Shown here: piece by piece, positions 1 to 9,741 of the stretch
Position numbering within the stretch: position 1 is the first letter of the stretch
Layout: each line of letters begins with the position of its first letter
Assembly: GCA_029259635.1 (NCBI GenBank)
Contig: JAJDEU010000001.1
Location: forward strand, 1-64,000
Direction of reading: 5' to 3'
Source: Planctomycetota bacterium
GTDB taxonomy: Bacteria; Planctomycetota; UBA1135; GCA-002686595
Length of the DNA: 64,000 nt
The notes under the pieces: model-generated
Told to the model about the DNA's origin: nothing
Database searches by the model: none
The model's input: only the letters and a program-made list of their open reading frames with translations
Program-made: the position numbers and the translations under genes

Positions 1-23
1 GTACCGACGATTCCGCTTCGGTT

Positions 24-130
24 TAATACCGAACCCGTTTCTTAACAAAACTTTTGTTGGCCCCAACCAGTGGAATTAACCCAATGGTTCGGGCCTCCAA
101 AAGTTTAGATATGAACCGGGTTCGGTATTA
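24..130. repeat. Intergenic foldback (inverted repeat) element
   Basis: The ends are a perfect 14-bp inverted repeat, TAATACCGAACCCG at 24-37 and its complement at 117-130. Inside are further complementary blocks: AAACTTTTG around 48-56 against CAAAAGTTT around 98-106, and GGCCC around 59-63 against GGGCC around 91-95. The whole 107 bp can therefore fold into one imperfect hairpin. It is clearly more AT-rich than its surroundings and sits just past the 3' end of the hydrolase gene that ends at 143. It could be a small non-autonomous mobile element or a structured 3' end. It is not bounded by CTAG, unlike the other two foldback elements in the window. Confidence 0.6.
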
Positions 131-142
131 CACCTTCGCGAA

Positions 143-931
143 TCAGACTTCTAAGTTTTCGCCGATCTCGGTTTGGCTGGCGATGAGGACTCGGACGTCG
201 GTGAGGCCGAGTTCGGCGAGCTTGGACTCGGCGACAGAACGAGCGAGCTCCGGGGTGTTGTTGTGCTCGGAGAGGTGGGCGAGGATGAGCGTGTGCAGGT
301 TGGGACCGGCGAGTTGCTCGAGGGCCTCTGCGGATTGAGTGTTGGAGAGGTGCCCGCCGTCGCCGAGGATTCGCCTTCGAAGCGCGGGCGGGTAGGGGCC
401 CACCTCGATCATGGCCTCGTCGTGGTTGAACTCCAGCAAGAGCACGTGCGGGTCGGCGAGTGGCGCGAGCGAGCGCCGGTCCGGATGGCCCATGTCGGTG
501 AGGACGACCAAGCGGCGACCCTCGTGCTCGATCCGGAAGGCGACCGTGGGGTCGGCGTCATGTGGTATCTGGACAGACTGAAGCTCGAGCGGATCACGGC
601 CTTCGAAGTCGCTGAGGGTTTGCGGGCTTCCGATTCGGAGAGTCGAGAGGCGCCGCGCTCTCGCGAGCGACTTGTTCTTCATCAATCGTTCGGCGCAGTG
701 AACGGTCAGCTGCTCATTGCGCTTGCTCAAGATTCCGGCACTGCGCGCGTGGTCGAGGTGCCCGTGGGAGAGCGCGATATGGTGAATCGCTTTTGCCGAT
801 ACTCGCGCAGCTTCCAGGCGCTCGGTCATTGCGCGCGCCGTCAAACCCGCGTCAATGAGCAGGCGCACTTCGCCGGCACGCACCAGCGAACTGTTGCCCT
901 TGCTTCCGCTCGAGAGAACTTGAAAGTGCAC
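143..931 (-). CDS. MBL-fold metallo-hydrolase (YycJ/WalJ-like)
   Basis: This is a 262-residue metallo-beta-lactamase-fold protein. The N-terminal strand HFQVLSSGSKGNSSLV and the metal motif LSHGHLDHA (HxHxDH) are typical of the YycJ/WalJ group of predicted single-strand-active nucleases or phosphodiesterases. Further conserved parts are VLTDMGH, LLEFNHD and the late LAHLSEHNN, which carries metal-ligand histidines. I place the start at the GTG at 931. The open frame runs 37 codons further upstream, but that stretch lies inside the preceding membrane-protein gene and has no family similarity. The GTG start lies 8 bp after that gene's stop, so the two are probably cotranscribed. The exact substrate is not visible from the sequence. 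Confidence 0.85.
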   Translation of the reverse strand: MHFQVLSSGSKGNSSLVRAGEVRLLIDAGLTARAMTERLEAARVSAKAIHHIALSHGHLDHARSAGILSKRNEQLTVHCAERLMKNKSLARARRLSTLRIGSPQTLSDFEGRDPLELQSVQIPHDADPTVAFRIEHEGRRLVVLTDMGHPDRRSLAPLADPHVLLLEFNHDEAMIEVGPYPPALRRRILGDGGHLSNTQSAEALEQLAGPNLHTLILAHLSEHNNTPELARSVAESKLAELGLTDVRVLIASQTEIGENLEV

Positions 932-939
932 GGGTCGGT

Positions 940-3657
940 TTAGCTCGAAGCGAGGCCCGCTCGGTTCTCTCGGCGAAAGGCAAGCCACCAAGCGCAGGCC
1001 GTCGCGAGCAGGCTTGCGAGTACTCCAAAGCGCAGCGACCACGGCTCGTACTTCGTGCGAACGATGTGCTCGCCCGCCGGAACGCGAATCGCACGTTGCG
1101 CGTGGTTGACGCGGAGAATTTCAACGTCTTCGCCGTCGAGCGTGGCTTTCCAACCGGGATAAAACTGCTCGTGAAAGACGAGCCAGCCTCCGCCGGTGCT
1201 CTCGATCTCGACGTCGAGGCGCGCGGGGGTGACACGCTGGACTTTCAGTTTCTCGGGTGAGCCGCGCGCGGGGTCGAGCTCGGTATCGACCGATTGTCCG
1301 GGCGATAATATGACCTGCCGCATCGGATCGAACTCGTTGGACTGAAGCCGAGCGAGCGCGGCATCGTCGCTCTCCGCTACCACGGCCTCGCGGACGACAT
1401 GCACGGCGGGTGGAACTCCCGTTCGCCGATAGACAAAGAAGCGCGGCGACTCGTAGGTGGATTCGAGTCGCGGGTGATCGAGCTTCGTCGTGGAGAGCAC
1501 CGCCGTGACCCGCAAGAGATCCATAATCGGATGACTCACCATCTCGACATTGGAGAAGCTGCTGATGCCGGAGCGGAAGGCGGCGTTCTTCGGATCGAGT
1601 GTGGTCCCGAGCTCCACCAAGGTTCGCGGAGTGAACACCGTGTAGGGCGTCAAGTCACTGACGCCGTAGGCTTCGAGTAAGTTCGGGCGAGCGAGCGCTT
1701 CGACGTCGCCGATGCCGCCGCTCTGATTCAAGCGCAACACGCGCCCGTCACCCGCCGCGTCCACAACAGCGTCGATCGCAGGGCTCGAGGGAAACACTTC
1801 GCCCAAAAGTCTTCGCGGTTGAATATGGGCCGCGCTGCCGCTCAAGCCTTCGAGGCCGACGACGAGAACGAAGGGCAGCCAACCCGCCATCGCGATGGTG
1901 TTGCGCGAGCGCCCCGCGATCGCGAAGTAGCCGACGCCAAGCGCGAGCGGGAGCAAAACTCGATCGGGGTTCGTCGTCGTCTGCGTGACGAGGAAGAGCG
2001 CGAGAACGATGATGAGCGCGAAGGTGAGCTTCCAGGCTGGCGGACCGTCTCCGAAGGAGGCCGAGGAACGGCCGAGGAGCAGCGCGCACAAGCCCGCTGC
2101 GAAGAGGGCGGTGCCGGCGCCCATGACGCGAACCGATGAGTCGGAGAGGGCTCGGCCAGCTTCGAGCCGCGCGGGCTCGGAGAGGATCTGCAGGACGTCT
2201 TCGCGCGGCAAACCGAACCGCAGGGAAGCGGAGTCGACGAGGGCCGCTGCCCAACTCGCCGGATCGAAGCCGGTCCAGAATAAGAAGGCGCTCGCGCAGA
2301 GGATGAAGGCGAAGACGAGCAAGGTGGTGATGGCGCGCGGTCGGCGATCGATAATCGCTTGCGTGCCGAGTGCGGCTAGCCAGGGCCAGAGAAACCACTG
2401 AACGGCGAGAGCGCGGACGGGGCTGCCGAGATCGAAGCCGGGCAGGTAGTAGAAGAAGCGCATCACCGGCCAGCCCTGAGCGAAACCCCACGCGGCGATG
2501 AGGGCGGCGAAGGGGAAGAGCGCGCGGCGAGGCGTTGCGAAGAGCGCGACGAGCGCCAGCACGAGAACGGAAGCGCCCGCGAAGGTATTCCACTCCGGGC
2601 TTTGGAGGGTTAAGAGTTGAGCGCTCTCTTCCGCTCTGGAGAGCCAGACGGAGGTGGGGTGTGGCGGGGCGGTGTAGTTCTCGGGGCTGCCGAACAGGTC
2701 CGGTACGAACAGGCTGGCTGCGGCGCCGAGCGGAAGTGACTCGGAGGCCAGCACCTCCGCGCTCTTCTCGACCCGCATCGATTGTTCACTCGCCTCTTTA
2801 CTCGGAAGTAACTGCACGCTCGAAGCGAGAATTCCGAGCGCGACAAAGCCGCCGACCGTGAGGAGTGCTGTTCTTGGAAGAACGCGAACGGGTTGTGCGC
2901 CCCGCTCGATCGTGAAGCGCCACAGGCCGAAGACGAGGACGACGGTGGCGCAAAAAATTGCGATGGGAACGAAACCGGCGAGGAAGGAACAAGCGACGAA
3001 GAGGAACAACCAAAAGCCCGCTCCGCGCTTGCGCTGGCCCAAGGCTTCGACGGCCCACAGACACCAGGGCAACCAGACTGCAGCGTCGACCTTCATCGGG
3101 AGGTGCAGATTGGCGAGTGCCCATCCGGCGGTTTGAAAGGCGACGACTCCCACGGCGGCAGCGCCGGGTGACAGGCCGCGGCACCTGAAGAATGCCCAGA
3201 CGCCCGTGCCGCCGATGATCAGGCAGAGCAGCGCCAGCCAGCCCGCCGCTAGGTCGGGCTCGATTAAGACGGCGAGTCCATTGGGGGGGTAGGCCGGCGA
3301 GACGAGGCTCGCTCCGAAGAGGGGCATGCCCATACCGACTTTCGAATCCCAGGTCGGCAGGACTCCGCTCTTGATTTGGCGACGGATCTCTAGCTGGTCC
3401 GTGAGGAAGGGCAGGATTCGGTCGCTGGTCGCATAGCTCCTGCCGATCGAGGCGGCTTCCTCCGCGGTCGGGTTCTCAGCGCTGAGCGGCGCGTACTGGA
3501 CCGGGAGCTGGGGCAGGAAGCGATATCCGGGCAGGAGCGAGGGACCGATCAGGAGGAGCGGGGCGAGCAGAAAGAGCGCCCAGCGCCGCCAGCCGATGAG
3601 CTCCTCAGCCGGACCACCCCGGCTCGGTGGATCGGGGCTTTTCTCCTGTTCGGGCAT
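940..3657 (-). CDS. YfhO-family multi-pass membrane protein
   Basis: This large integral membrane protein of about 905 residues has many hydrophobic segments. The first is at about residues 23-40 (WALFLLAPLLLIGPSLLPG). A long periplasmic region follows the last helices. The C-terminal stretch WLVFHEQFYPGWKATLDG is the signature of YfhO-type proteins, a GT-C-like family linked to glycosylation of lipoteichoic acid or other surface polymers in Firmicutes; outside them the role is mostly unknown. The ATG at 3657 (MPEQEK) is preferred because the residues upstream are charged and unconserved. The gene is divergent from the M28 peptidase, and the MBL hydrolase follows after 8 bp. Substrate and donor are not deducible here. 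Confidence 0.75.
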   Translation of the reverse strand: MPEQEKSPDPPSRGGPAEELIGWRRWALFLLAPLLLIGPSLLPGYRFLPQLPVQYAPLSAENPTAEEAASIGRSYATSDRILPFLTDQLEIRRQIKSGVLPTWDSKVGMGMPLFGASLVSPAYPPNGLAVLIEPDLAAGWLALLCLIIGGTGVWAFFRCRGLSPGAAAVGVVAFQTAGWALANLHLPMKVDAAVWLPWCLWAVEALGQRKRGAGFWLFLFVACSFLAGFVPIAIFCATVVLVFGLWRFTIERGAQPVRVLPRTALLTVGGFVALGILASSVQLLPSKEASEQSMRVEKSAEVLASESLPLGAAASLFVPDLFGSPENYTAPPHPTSVWLSRAEESAQLLTLQSPEWNTFAGASVLVLALVALFATPRRALFPFAALIAAWGFAQGWPVMRFFYYLPGFDLGSPVRALAVQWFLWPWLAALGTQAIIDRRPRAITTLLVFAFILCASAFLFWTGFDPASWAAALVDSASLRFGLPREDVLQILSEPARLEAGRALSDSSVRVMGAGTALFAAGLCALLLGRSSASFGDGPPAWKLTFALIIVLALFLVTQTTTNPDRVLLPLALGVGYFAIAGRSRNTIAMAGWLPFVLVVGLEGLSGSAAHIQPRRLLGEVFPSSPAIDAVVDAAGDGRVLRLNQSGGIGDVEALARPNLLEAYGVSDLTPYTVFTPRTLVELGTTLDPKNAAFRSGISSFSNVEMVSHPIMDLLRVTAVLSTTKLDHPRLESTYESPRFFVYRRTGVPPAVHVVREAVVAESDDAALARLQSNEFDPMRQVILSPGQSVDTELDPARGSPEKLKVQRVTPARLDVEIESTGGGWLVFHEQFYPGWKATLDGEDVEILRVNHAQRAIRVPAGEHIVRTKYEPWSLRFGVLASLLATACAWWLAFRRENRAGLASS

Positions 3658-3734
3658 CCGCGGAGAGTAACCGCCCGGACTCGTCCAGCGTAGTTCCTTG
3701 CCGTGAGCGCTCCTCGGATCGCATGCTAGTCGGC

Positions 3735-5690
3735 ATGAACTCACTCCAGCTCCTCAGGGGTCGCCACGACCGTGACCTTCGCGCCGTCGCTCTTCCGCTC
3801 ACTTGGCCTCTCTTTGCTCTGCTCGTCGGCGCCTGTTCGGCGACGGACGAGATGCGCTCGAACTCCGTGCCCGCCTCGGAGGCGATCGCCCAAGTCTCGG
3901 AATCCGAGCTTCTACCGGATCAAGACCGGCTCACCTCGGACGTGGCTTGGTTGGCGGCGGATGATCGCGAGGGGCGCCGGGCCGGAACCAATGGCGAGCG
4001 CATGGCGGCGAGTTTCCTGGAGAACCGCTTCAAGGATCTCGGGCTCGTGCCCGCAGGCGAAGAGGGTTTTCTGCAGTCTCTGGCGGTGCCGCTCGAGCCG
4101 GAAGCGCGCGGCGGAGCTTGGATACTTCTGCGCGCTGGGGACGGCGAGAGCGCGACGACCTTCGACGATGCCGCTCAAGTGAGCGCGCTGTTTTGCTCGG
4201 CCAGTGGTGGAGCAGAAGCGGAGCTTGTTTTTGCGGGCTACGGAATGCGCAACGAGGAGCGCGACTGGGACGACTATGCGGCGGGAGATGTTGAGGGCTC
4301 GATCGTCATCATCGTTCGCGGTACGCCGGAGATTCCGGTGGAGGAAACGACTGAAGCTTCTGCGAGTCCGCACGGCGGTGGGAATACGGCGCCCTTCGGA
4401 AGCAGCGGATCGATCTTCAACAAGGTGATGACCGCGCGGCACATGGGAGCATCCGCGGTGATTCTCGCACAGCATCCGAAGGACCAAGGCGAAGCGCTGT
4501 TGCCCTTCCACAACGGGCATTCCGCCGAGGCGAGTATTCCGGCGCTGACCATTTCGGTCGAAGTGGCGAGCGCGCTGGTGCCGGGCTACCTCGACCGTGT
4601 TGCGGCCATGGACGCGCGCGCGCTCGAGACGGGCGAACGCCTCGCGAGTTCGATCGACTCGCTCGGGGCGGCAGCGCTCTCCAGCGACGTCTTCCGCGGA
4701 GTGGGGACGGCAACCAATGTTCTCGCGGTGCTTCCGGGCGCGGATCGAAGTCGCGTGATCGTGCTCGGCGCACACTTCGATCACCTGGGAATGGGCGGGA
4801 CCGGTTCGCTCGCGCGTTCGACTTGGGGCGAGGTGCACAACGGAGCCGATGACAATGCCAGCGGAACGGCCGTTGTTCTCGAATTGGCGCGCATTCTCAA
4901 AGCGGGTCCGACGCCACCTTGTGACGTCTTGTTCGCGCTCTGGTCCGGTGAAGAGCTCGGACTTCTGGGTAGTGCGCACTGGACCAAGAACCCGACCGTT
5001 CCGCTCGAGCGAGTCACCTGCAACCTCAACTTCGACATGGTCGGACGCGCAGGGAGTGGCACTCTGCAAGTTCTTGGAGCGGGTACTTCGCCGGTGTTCG
5101 AGACCTGGATGACAGCCGCGGGCAAGCTCGCCGGTCTGGACCTCGCCGTAAATCTGTCTGGCGATGGCATCGGCGGCAGCGATCACCAGAGTTTCATCCG
5201 CGCACAGGTTCCGGCTCTGCACTTCTTCAGCGGAACGCACACCGACTATCACAAGCCGAGCGACGACATCGAGGGATTCGAGGCGGAGGGTGCGGCTCGC
5301 ACGACCGCGCTCGCGCTCAACTTGATCGGACTGATCGGAGCGACCGAAGAGCTACCCTTCGTCGAGGTGGAGCGCGAAGACCCGAGCGCGGGCAAGAGTC
5401 GGCAGCGCTCGACCAGCTGGAACGTGACCTTCGGGAGTGTTCCCGCGTACGACTGGACCGGTGATGGTTTGTTGATCAACGGAACCAGCGCAGGTAGCCC
5501 GGCCGAGCGCGCCGGACTCTTGGGCGGCGACATTCTGCTCGGTATGAACGACATCGAAATCGGGGACATCTACGACTTTGTGTACGCGCTCGGCGTGCAC
5601 AAGCCCGGCGACGTTGTCGAGGTCCGCTACCTGCGCGGCGAGCAAGAGGAGCGAGTGATGCTGACGCTCGGGAGTCGCGAGCTCGAATAG
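3735..5690 (+). CDS. M28-family metallopeptidase lipoprotein with PA and PDZ domains
   Basis: A probable secreted zinc aminopeptidase of about 651 residues. The N-terminus has a signal segment ending in a lipobox (LVGAC), so it is probably a lipoprotein. A protease-associated domain follows (FAGYGMRNEERDWDDY, then ASAVILAQ), and then the M28 catalytic domain. The expected zinc ligands and catalytic residues are visible in order: GAHFDHLG, GADDNASG, WSGEELGLLG, NFDMVGR and the late HTDYHKPSDD. The C-terminal 90 residues are a PDZ domain (GSPAERAGLLGGDILLGMND). I chose the ATG at 3735; another ATG 12 bp upstream (3723) is possible, and no clear Shine-Dalgarno sequence separates them. It likely degrades extracytoplasmic peptides. 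Confidence 0.88.
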   Translation: MNSLQLLRGRHDRDLRAVALPLTWPLFALLVGACSATDEMRSNSVPASEAIAQVSESELLPDQDRLTSDVAWLAADDREGRRAGTNGERMAASFLENRFKDLGLVPAGEEGFLQSLAVPLEPEARGGAWILLRAGDGESATTFDDAAQVSALFCSASGGAEAELVFAGYGMRNEERDWDDYAAGDVEGSIVIIVRGTPEIPVEETTEASASPHGGGNTAPFGSSGSIFNKVMTARHMGASAVILAQHPKDQGEALLPFHNGHSAEASIPALTISVEVASALVPGYLDRVAAMDARALETGERLASSIDSLGAAALSSDVFRGVGTATNVLAVLPGADRSRVIVLGAHFDHLGMGGTGSLARSTWGEVHNGADDNASGTAVVLELARILKAGPTPPCDVLFALWSGEELGLLGSAHWTKNPTVPLERVTCNLNFDMVGRAGSGTLQVLGAGTSPVFETWMTAAGKLAGLDLAVNLSGDGIGGSDHQSFIRAQVPALHFFSGTHTDYHKPSDDIEGFEAEGAARTTALALNLIGLIGATEELPFVEVEREDPSAGKSRQRSTSWNVTFGSVPAYDWTGDGLLINGTSAGSPAERAGLLGGDILLGMNDIEIGDIYDFVYALGVHKPGDVVEVRYLRGEQEERVMLTLGSRELE

Positions 5691-5748
5691 TTCGATTCGC
5701 GAGTGGGGGCTTGTTCGAAAGGCTCCGTGATCACGCTGGCGCTTGCGT

Positions 5749-7242
5749 TCAGTAGCGCTTGGAGAGGCCCAAGTGAAAGCCGAAGTCGGGGCTGTTGTCG
5801 ACGACGATGGCATTCTCGATCAGGCTGATTTCGAACACGTAGTTTCCTTCGAACTCGCCCTTCCAGCCGATGTTGAACTCGTGGGTGGCCTTATCGAAGG
5901 GAGCGGTCCCGTCGCTGACAGCCTCCGTCCAGAGGTATTGAACAATCCACGAGCTGCGCGGCGCGTAGCGCCACTCTCCGGCGAGCAGCGCGGAGAGTTG
6001 AGTCTCTTCAAGCGCCAAGTCGAGGGGCTCGTTGCCGCCGTTCCAGACGTAGGAGAGACCGCCGTAGATATAGCTCTCGTCGCCGAGGCGGCGGGAAGCC
6101 GCCGTCGAGAGGCCGAGGCTCAGGTTCGTGCCGCTGGCGCGCTCGACATTGCTCGCGACATTGGTTCGGGCGGTGAGTGCATAGGAGAAGGCGGGAGCGT
6201 CTTCGGTTCCACAGGTGACGTTGTGTTGCACGGAGACCGCGAAGTCGTCGGAGTAGACGGATTCGTCGCGGCTGTCGACCGTCCCAAACTGAACGACGTT
6301 TTCGCCTCGCGGAACCATCTCACGGTCCGAGTCGTCGAGCCCGAAGATGTCGTGGAAGGTATTGGTGACGCCGTCGAGCACGCTGTCGAATCGACGGAAG
6401 TCGATGAACTCGAAGTCGACTTGGACGGTGTCGGTCAATCCGTAGGAGACGCCGAGCGACGAGGTTAAGGCTCCGTAGTCGAGTCGGTACTCGCCCTGCT
6501 TGAAGGCCCAAAAGTTCGTGAGGTTCTCGTTCCAGCGCACCTGGGTCTGACCGGCGGTCAGAGTCGAAGGTGTGTGCGGCCGCGGGGAGAGACGAAACAG
6601 CGCGTTGGGGGACTGCGAGGGAATATCGAAGGGGCCATACCCGACGTGTGAGTAGCAAATCGAATTGGCGCGATAGCCCTCCGGGCTCCAAGTCAATTCG
6701 GTGTGGTCCTCCGCGAGCACCGAGCCGAGCGCGGGGTGGTCCGCGCCGGGTTGAGCTCTCTTATCCGCCAGCTCCAAGCTCGTGTCGAGAAATGCGCGAA
6801 ACTCGCGCGGCCGGAGGTTGCCGATGGCTTGCTGCAGCTTGCGGCCGGAATAGTGCAGCGTGAAGATCTGCGGCGTGCTCTTCACGCCATACTCGCGCGC
6901 CAAGAATTGTTCGCGGTCGATGTTGACGAAGACCCACTCGAACTGGTCGGCGCGTTCGAGGACTGCGGCGGCGGGCAGCGTGTCCGCTCGAAAGGCTTTG
7001 CAGGAAGCGCACCAGACCGCACCGAAGATCAGCACGATGGGCTTCTTCGAGACGGCGGCGTTTTGCAGCGCGAGCTCGAGGCCCTCGGTGAACTCGATAC
7101 TCTCGGCGCTCTCTTCGATCTTCCCGGAGGGCTGACGGAAGTGTGCGCTGCTCGAAGAGCTGGGCTCAAGGTGAAGGCCGACCGGCGTTCCCATCAGGAC
7201 GCTCGCCAGATAGCCAATCGCGGACAGCGGGGCGAAAGTCAA
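5749..7242 (-). CDS. Thioredoxin domain fused to DUF3187-like beta-barrel protein
   Basis: This 497-residue protein joins two unlike parts. Residues about 50-150 are a thioredoxin fold with the redox motif WCASC (Cys78, Cys81) in an AVWCASCKAF context and a cis-Pro loop STPQIFTL. Residues about 175-497 look like an outer-membrane barrel with alternating strands, ending in the DUF3187-style C-terminus SPDFGFHLGLSKRY. The N-terminus (LSAIGYLASVLMGTPVG) could be a signal sequence. The start is TTG at 7242; no strong ribosome site is visible, so the N-terminus may be mis-set. It begins 12 bp after lon stops and is probably in the same transcript. The role is unknown; an envelope redox activity tied to a barrel is inference. 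Confidence 0.72.
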   Translation of the reverse strand: MTFAPLSAIGYLASVLMGTPVGLHLEPSSSSSAHFRQPSGKIEESAESIEFTEGLELALQNAAVSKKPIVLIFGAVWCASCKAFRADTLPAAAVLERADQFEWVFVNIDREQFLAREYGVKSTPQIFTLHYSGRKLQQAIGNLRPREFRAFLDTSLELADKRAQPGADHPALGSVLAEDHTELTWSPEGYRANSICYSHVGYGPFDIPSQSPNALFRLSPRPHTPSTLTAGQTQVRWNENLTNFWAFKQGEYRLDYGALTSSLGVSYGLTDTVQVDFEFIDFRRFDSVLDGVTNTFHDIFGLDDSDREMVPRGENVVQFGTVDSRDESVYSDDFAVSVQHNVTCGTEDAPAFSYALTARTNVASNVERASGTNLSLGLSTAASRRLGDESYIYGGLSYVWNGGNEPLDLALEETQLSALLAGEWRYAPRSSWIVQYLWTEAVSDGTAPFDKATHEFNIGWKGEFEGNYVFEISLIENAIVVDNSPDFGFHLGLSKRY

Positions 7243-7254
7243 AGCGACCTGTCG

Positions 7255-9672
7255 CTACCTTTTGGCCTTGGAGAAGGCCGCGCGAAGCACGTCGTCCACC
7301 GTCTCGGCAAAGATAAACTTGAGGCGCTTGCGCGTCGCAGCGGGGACGTCCACAAGATCGTTCTTGTTGCGTTTCGGCAGCAGAATCGTGCGTATACCGG
7401 CGCGCTGGGCGGCGATCACCTTCTCCTTGATTCCGCCGATCGGCAGGACGTGACCCTGCAGGCTGATTTCCCCGGTCATCGCGAGGTCGCTCTTCACTTC
7501 GCGTCCGGTGAACAGCGACACGAGCGCCGTGTACATGGCGACTCCGGCGCTAGGACCATCCTTGGGGATCGATCCCGCGGGAACATGAATGTGAATGTCA
7601 TCGTGTTCCAGTGCCTTGGCGTCGAGCTTGAGCTTTTCGCCGCGCGACCGCACGAGGCTGATTGCCGTGCGAGCGCTCTCCTTCATGACATCGCCGAGCT
7701 GGCCGGTGAGGATCAGCTCGCCGTCGCCGGGCATTCGCGTCGCTTCGACGAATAAAATATGTCCGCCGTAAGGAGTCCACGCGAGGCCGGTAGCAACGCC
7801 CGGCACGCTGGTGCGCATGGCGAGCTCGCTCTCGTACTTGTGCGGGCCGAGAATCTTGCGGACTTCGGCATCCGTGATTACGACCTTGCCGGTCTTGCCA
7901 CTGGCGAAACGCATGGCGACGTGGCGAAAGAGCGCGCCGATCTCCCGCTCGAGATTTCGGCAGCCCGCTTCCAGCGTGTAGTGTGCGATGACCTCACGCA
8001 GGGCATCGGGAGTGATGCGGCACTGGGTCGGCTTCAGGCCGTTGTTCTTGAGTTGGCGCTTCACCAGGTAGCGCTTGGCGATCTCGAGCTTTTCCGCGGA
8101 GGTGTAGCCCGAGAGCTCCAAGACCTCGCAGCGGTCGCGCAGCGGGCCCGGTATGGACTCCAGCACGTTGGCCGTCGCGACGAACATGACCCGCGAGAGG
8201 TCGAAGGGCAGTCCGAGGTAGTTGTCGCGGAAGCTGTGGTTCTGCTCGGGGTCGAGCACTTCGAGCAAGGCGGAAGATGGGTCGCCTTGGAAGCCGCCGC
8301 TGCTGAGCTTGTCGATCTCGTCGAACATGAAGACGGGATTGTTCGCGCCGACGCGGACCAGCCCGGAGAGTACGTTGCCGGGCAGGGCACCGACGTAGGT
8401 GCGCCGGTGGCCGCGGATTTCCGCTTCGTCGTGGACGCCGCCAAGACTGACGCGGTGGAACTTGCGGTTCATCGCGCTTGCGATGCTGCGCCCGAGCGAA
8501 GTCTTGCCGACACCGGGCGGACCGACGAGGCACAGGATGGGGCTCTTTCCATCGGGGTTGAGCTTGCGGACCGCGAGGAACTCGAGGATCCGTCTTTTGA
8601 CCTTCTCGAGTCCGAAGTGATCCCGGTCGAGGATCTTGCGCGCGCGCTCGATGTCGATCGAGTCGTTGGTAGCCACCGACCACGGCAACTCGCAGATCCA
8701 CTCGAGGTAGCTGCGCAGCATGCCGTACTCGCCGGAAGCCTCCGGCATCTTCTCGAGCCGAGCGAGCTCCTTAAAGGCCGAGCGCTCGGCTTCTTCCGGA
8801 AGCTTGGCACTGACGATGGCCTCGCGCAGCTCGGAGTGTTCGAGCGCCGTGCCTTCGCCGAGCTCATTCTGAATCGTCTTGAGCTGCTCGCGCAGGTAGT
8901 ACTCGCGCTGGGCCTTCTCCAGCGTGCCCTGCGTCTGCTGCCGAATGTCACGCGAGAGGGTGAGCACCTCGACGACGTGATCGAGTTTTTCGGAGACCTT
9001 GCGCAGCCGCTCTTTGAGATTGAACGTCTCTAAGAGGTCTTGCTTCTCGTCGGGCGGGAGCTCGATAAAGGTCGCGACGGTGTCGGCCAGCAGCGACGGA
9101 GTTCCCGCATTCTGAATTGCGTGATCGAGGTCTTCGGGAGTCTGCGGCAACAGCTGCAAGGCGGCGCGAGCCTGGTCGCGCAGATTGAAGGCGCGGGCCT
9201 CGATCTCCGTGTCTTTCTCCGCGTCTTCGGCGCGCTCCTCGATCCACTCGATGCGAGCGGTCATGATGGGCTCGGTCTCCAGCACCTCGAGGATTCGAAA
9301 GCGCTGCCGGCCTTGGGCGATCAGGTGGTGGCTGCCATCGGGCGCGGTGATATAGCGAACGATGTCCGCTACGGTCCCGACCTCATAGATGTCTTTGGGA
9401 CCCGGGTCCTGGGCTTCCGGGTCGCGTTGGAGGACGACGCCCAACTGACGGTTGGACTGCACCGCCTGTTCGACTGCCTTGATCGAACGCTCGCGGCCCA
9501 CCGAGATGGGGAGCACGACTCCGGGGAACAGGGCCATTCCGCGAACGCACAAGAGGATCATCTCGTCCGCAGGCGCGCCGTCGGTCTCCGTGTCTTTAAG
9601 CGCGCCGGTACTCTTCGGCGCTGCTTTCGATCGGCTCGCCCTCTTCTTCGAGCGTTTCGCGGCCTTCTTCAT
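7255..9672 (-). CDS. lon: Lon ATP-dependent serine protease (endopeptidase La)
   Basis: A full-length Lon protease (805 residues). The N-terminal substrate-binding domain follows a Lys/Arg-rich extension of about 35 residues. The AAA+ module has Walker A GPPGVGKTS near residue 386 and Walker B VFMFDEIDKL. The C-terminal protease domain has the catalytic serine in PKDGPSAGVAMYTA (about 706) and the catalytic lysine in GGIKEKVIAAQ (about 749). The spacing fits the Ser-Lys dyad of characterised Lon enzymes. It degrades misfolded and regulatory proteins in the cytoplasm. A beta-propeller lipoprotein gene lies 69 bp upstream and the thioredoxin-barrel gene 12 bp downstream, all on the same strand. 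The basic N-terminal extension is longer than in E. coli Lon. Confidence 0.97.
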   Translation of the reverse strand: MKKAAKRSKKRASRSKAAPKSTGALKDTETDGAPADEMILLCVRGMALFPGVVLPISVGRERSIKAVEQAVQSNRQLGVVLQRDPEAQDPGPKDIYEVGTVADIVRYITAPDGSHHLIAQGRQRFRILEVLETEPIMTARIEWIEERAEDAEKDTEIEARAFNLRDQARAALQLLPQTPEDLDHAIQNAGTPSLLADTVATFIELPPDEKQDLLETFNLKERLRKVSEKLDHVVEVLTLSRDIRQQTQGTLEKAQREYYLREQLKTIQNELGEGTALEHSELREAIVSAKLPEEAERSAFKELARLEKMPEASGEYGMLRSYLEWICELPWSVATNDSIDIERARKILDRDHFGLEKVKRRILEFLAVRKLNPDGKSPILCLVGPPGVGKTSLGRSIASAMNRKFHRVSLGGVHDEAEIRGHRRTYVGALPGNVLSGLVRVGANNPVFMFDEIDKLSSGGFQGDPSSALLEVLDPEQNHSFRDNYLGLPFDLSRVMFVATANVLESIPGPLRDRCEVLELSGYTSAEKLEIAKRYLVKRQLKNNGLKPTQCRITPDALREVIAHYTLEAGCRNLEREIGALFRHVAMRFASGKTGKVVITDAEVRKILGPHKYESELAMRTSVPGVATGLAWTPYGGHILFVEATRMPGDGELILTGQLGDVMKESARTAISLVRSRGEKLKLDAKALEHDDIHIHVPAGSIPKDGPSAGVAMYTALVSLFTGREVKSDLAMTGEISLQGHVLPIGGIKEKVIAAQRAGIRTILLPKRNKNDLVDVPAATRKRLKFIFAETVDDVLRAAFSKAKR

Positions 9673-9741
9673 GGGTGCTTTGGAAGCAATGGTTCGGCGG
9701 TCGTGGAGTCGGCCTCGTGCGAGAAAGGAGCGAGCTGCTCC

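Noticed and set aside
143..943. A 256-codon plus-strand frame opposite the first hydrolase gene
   Set aside because: The minus strand has the conserved MBL motifs; the plus frame has no recognisable features.
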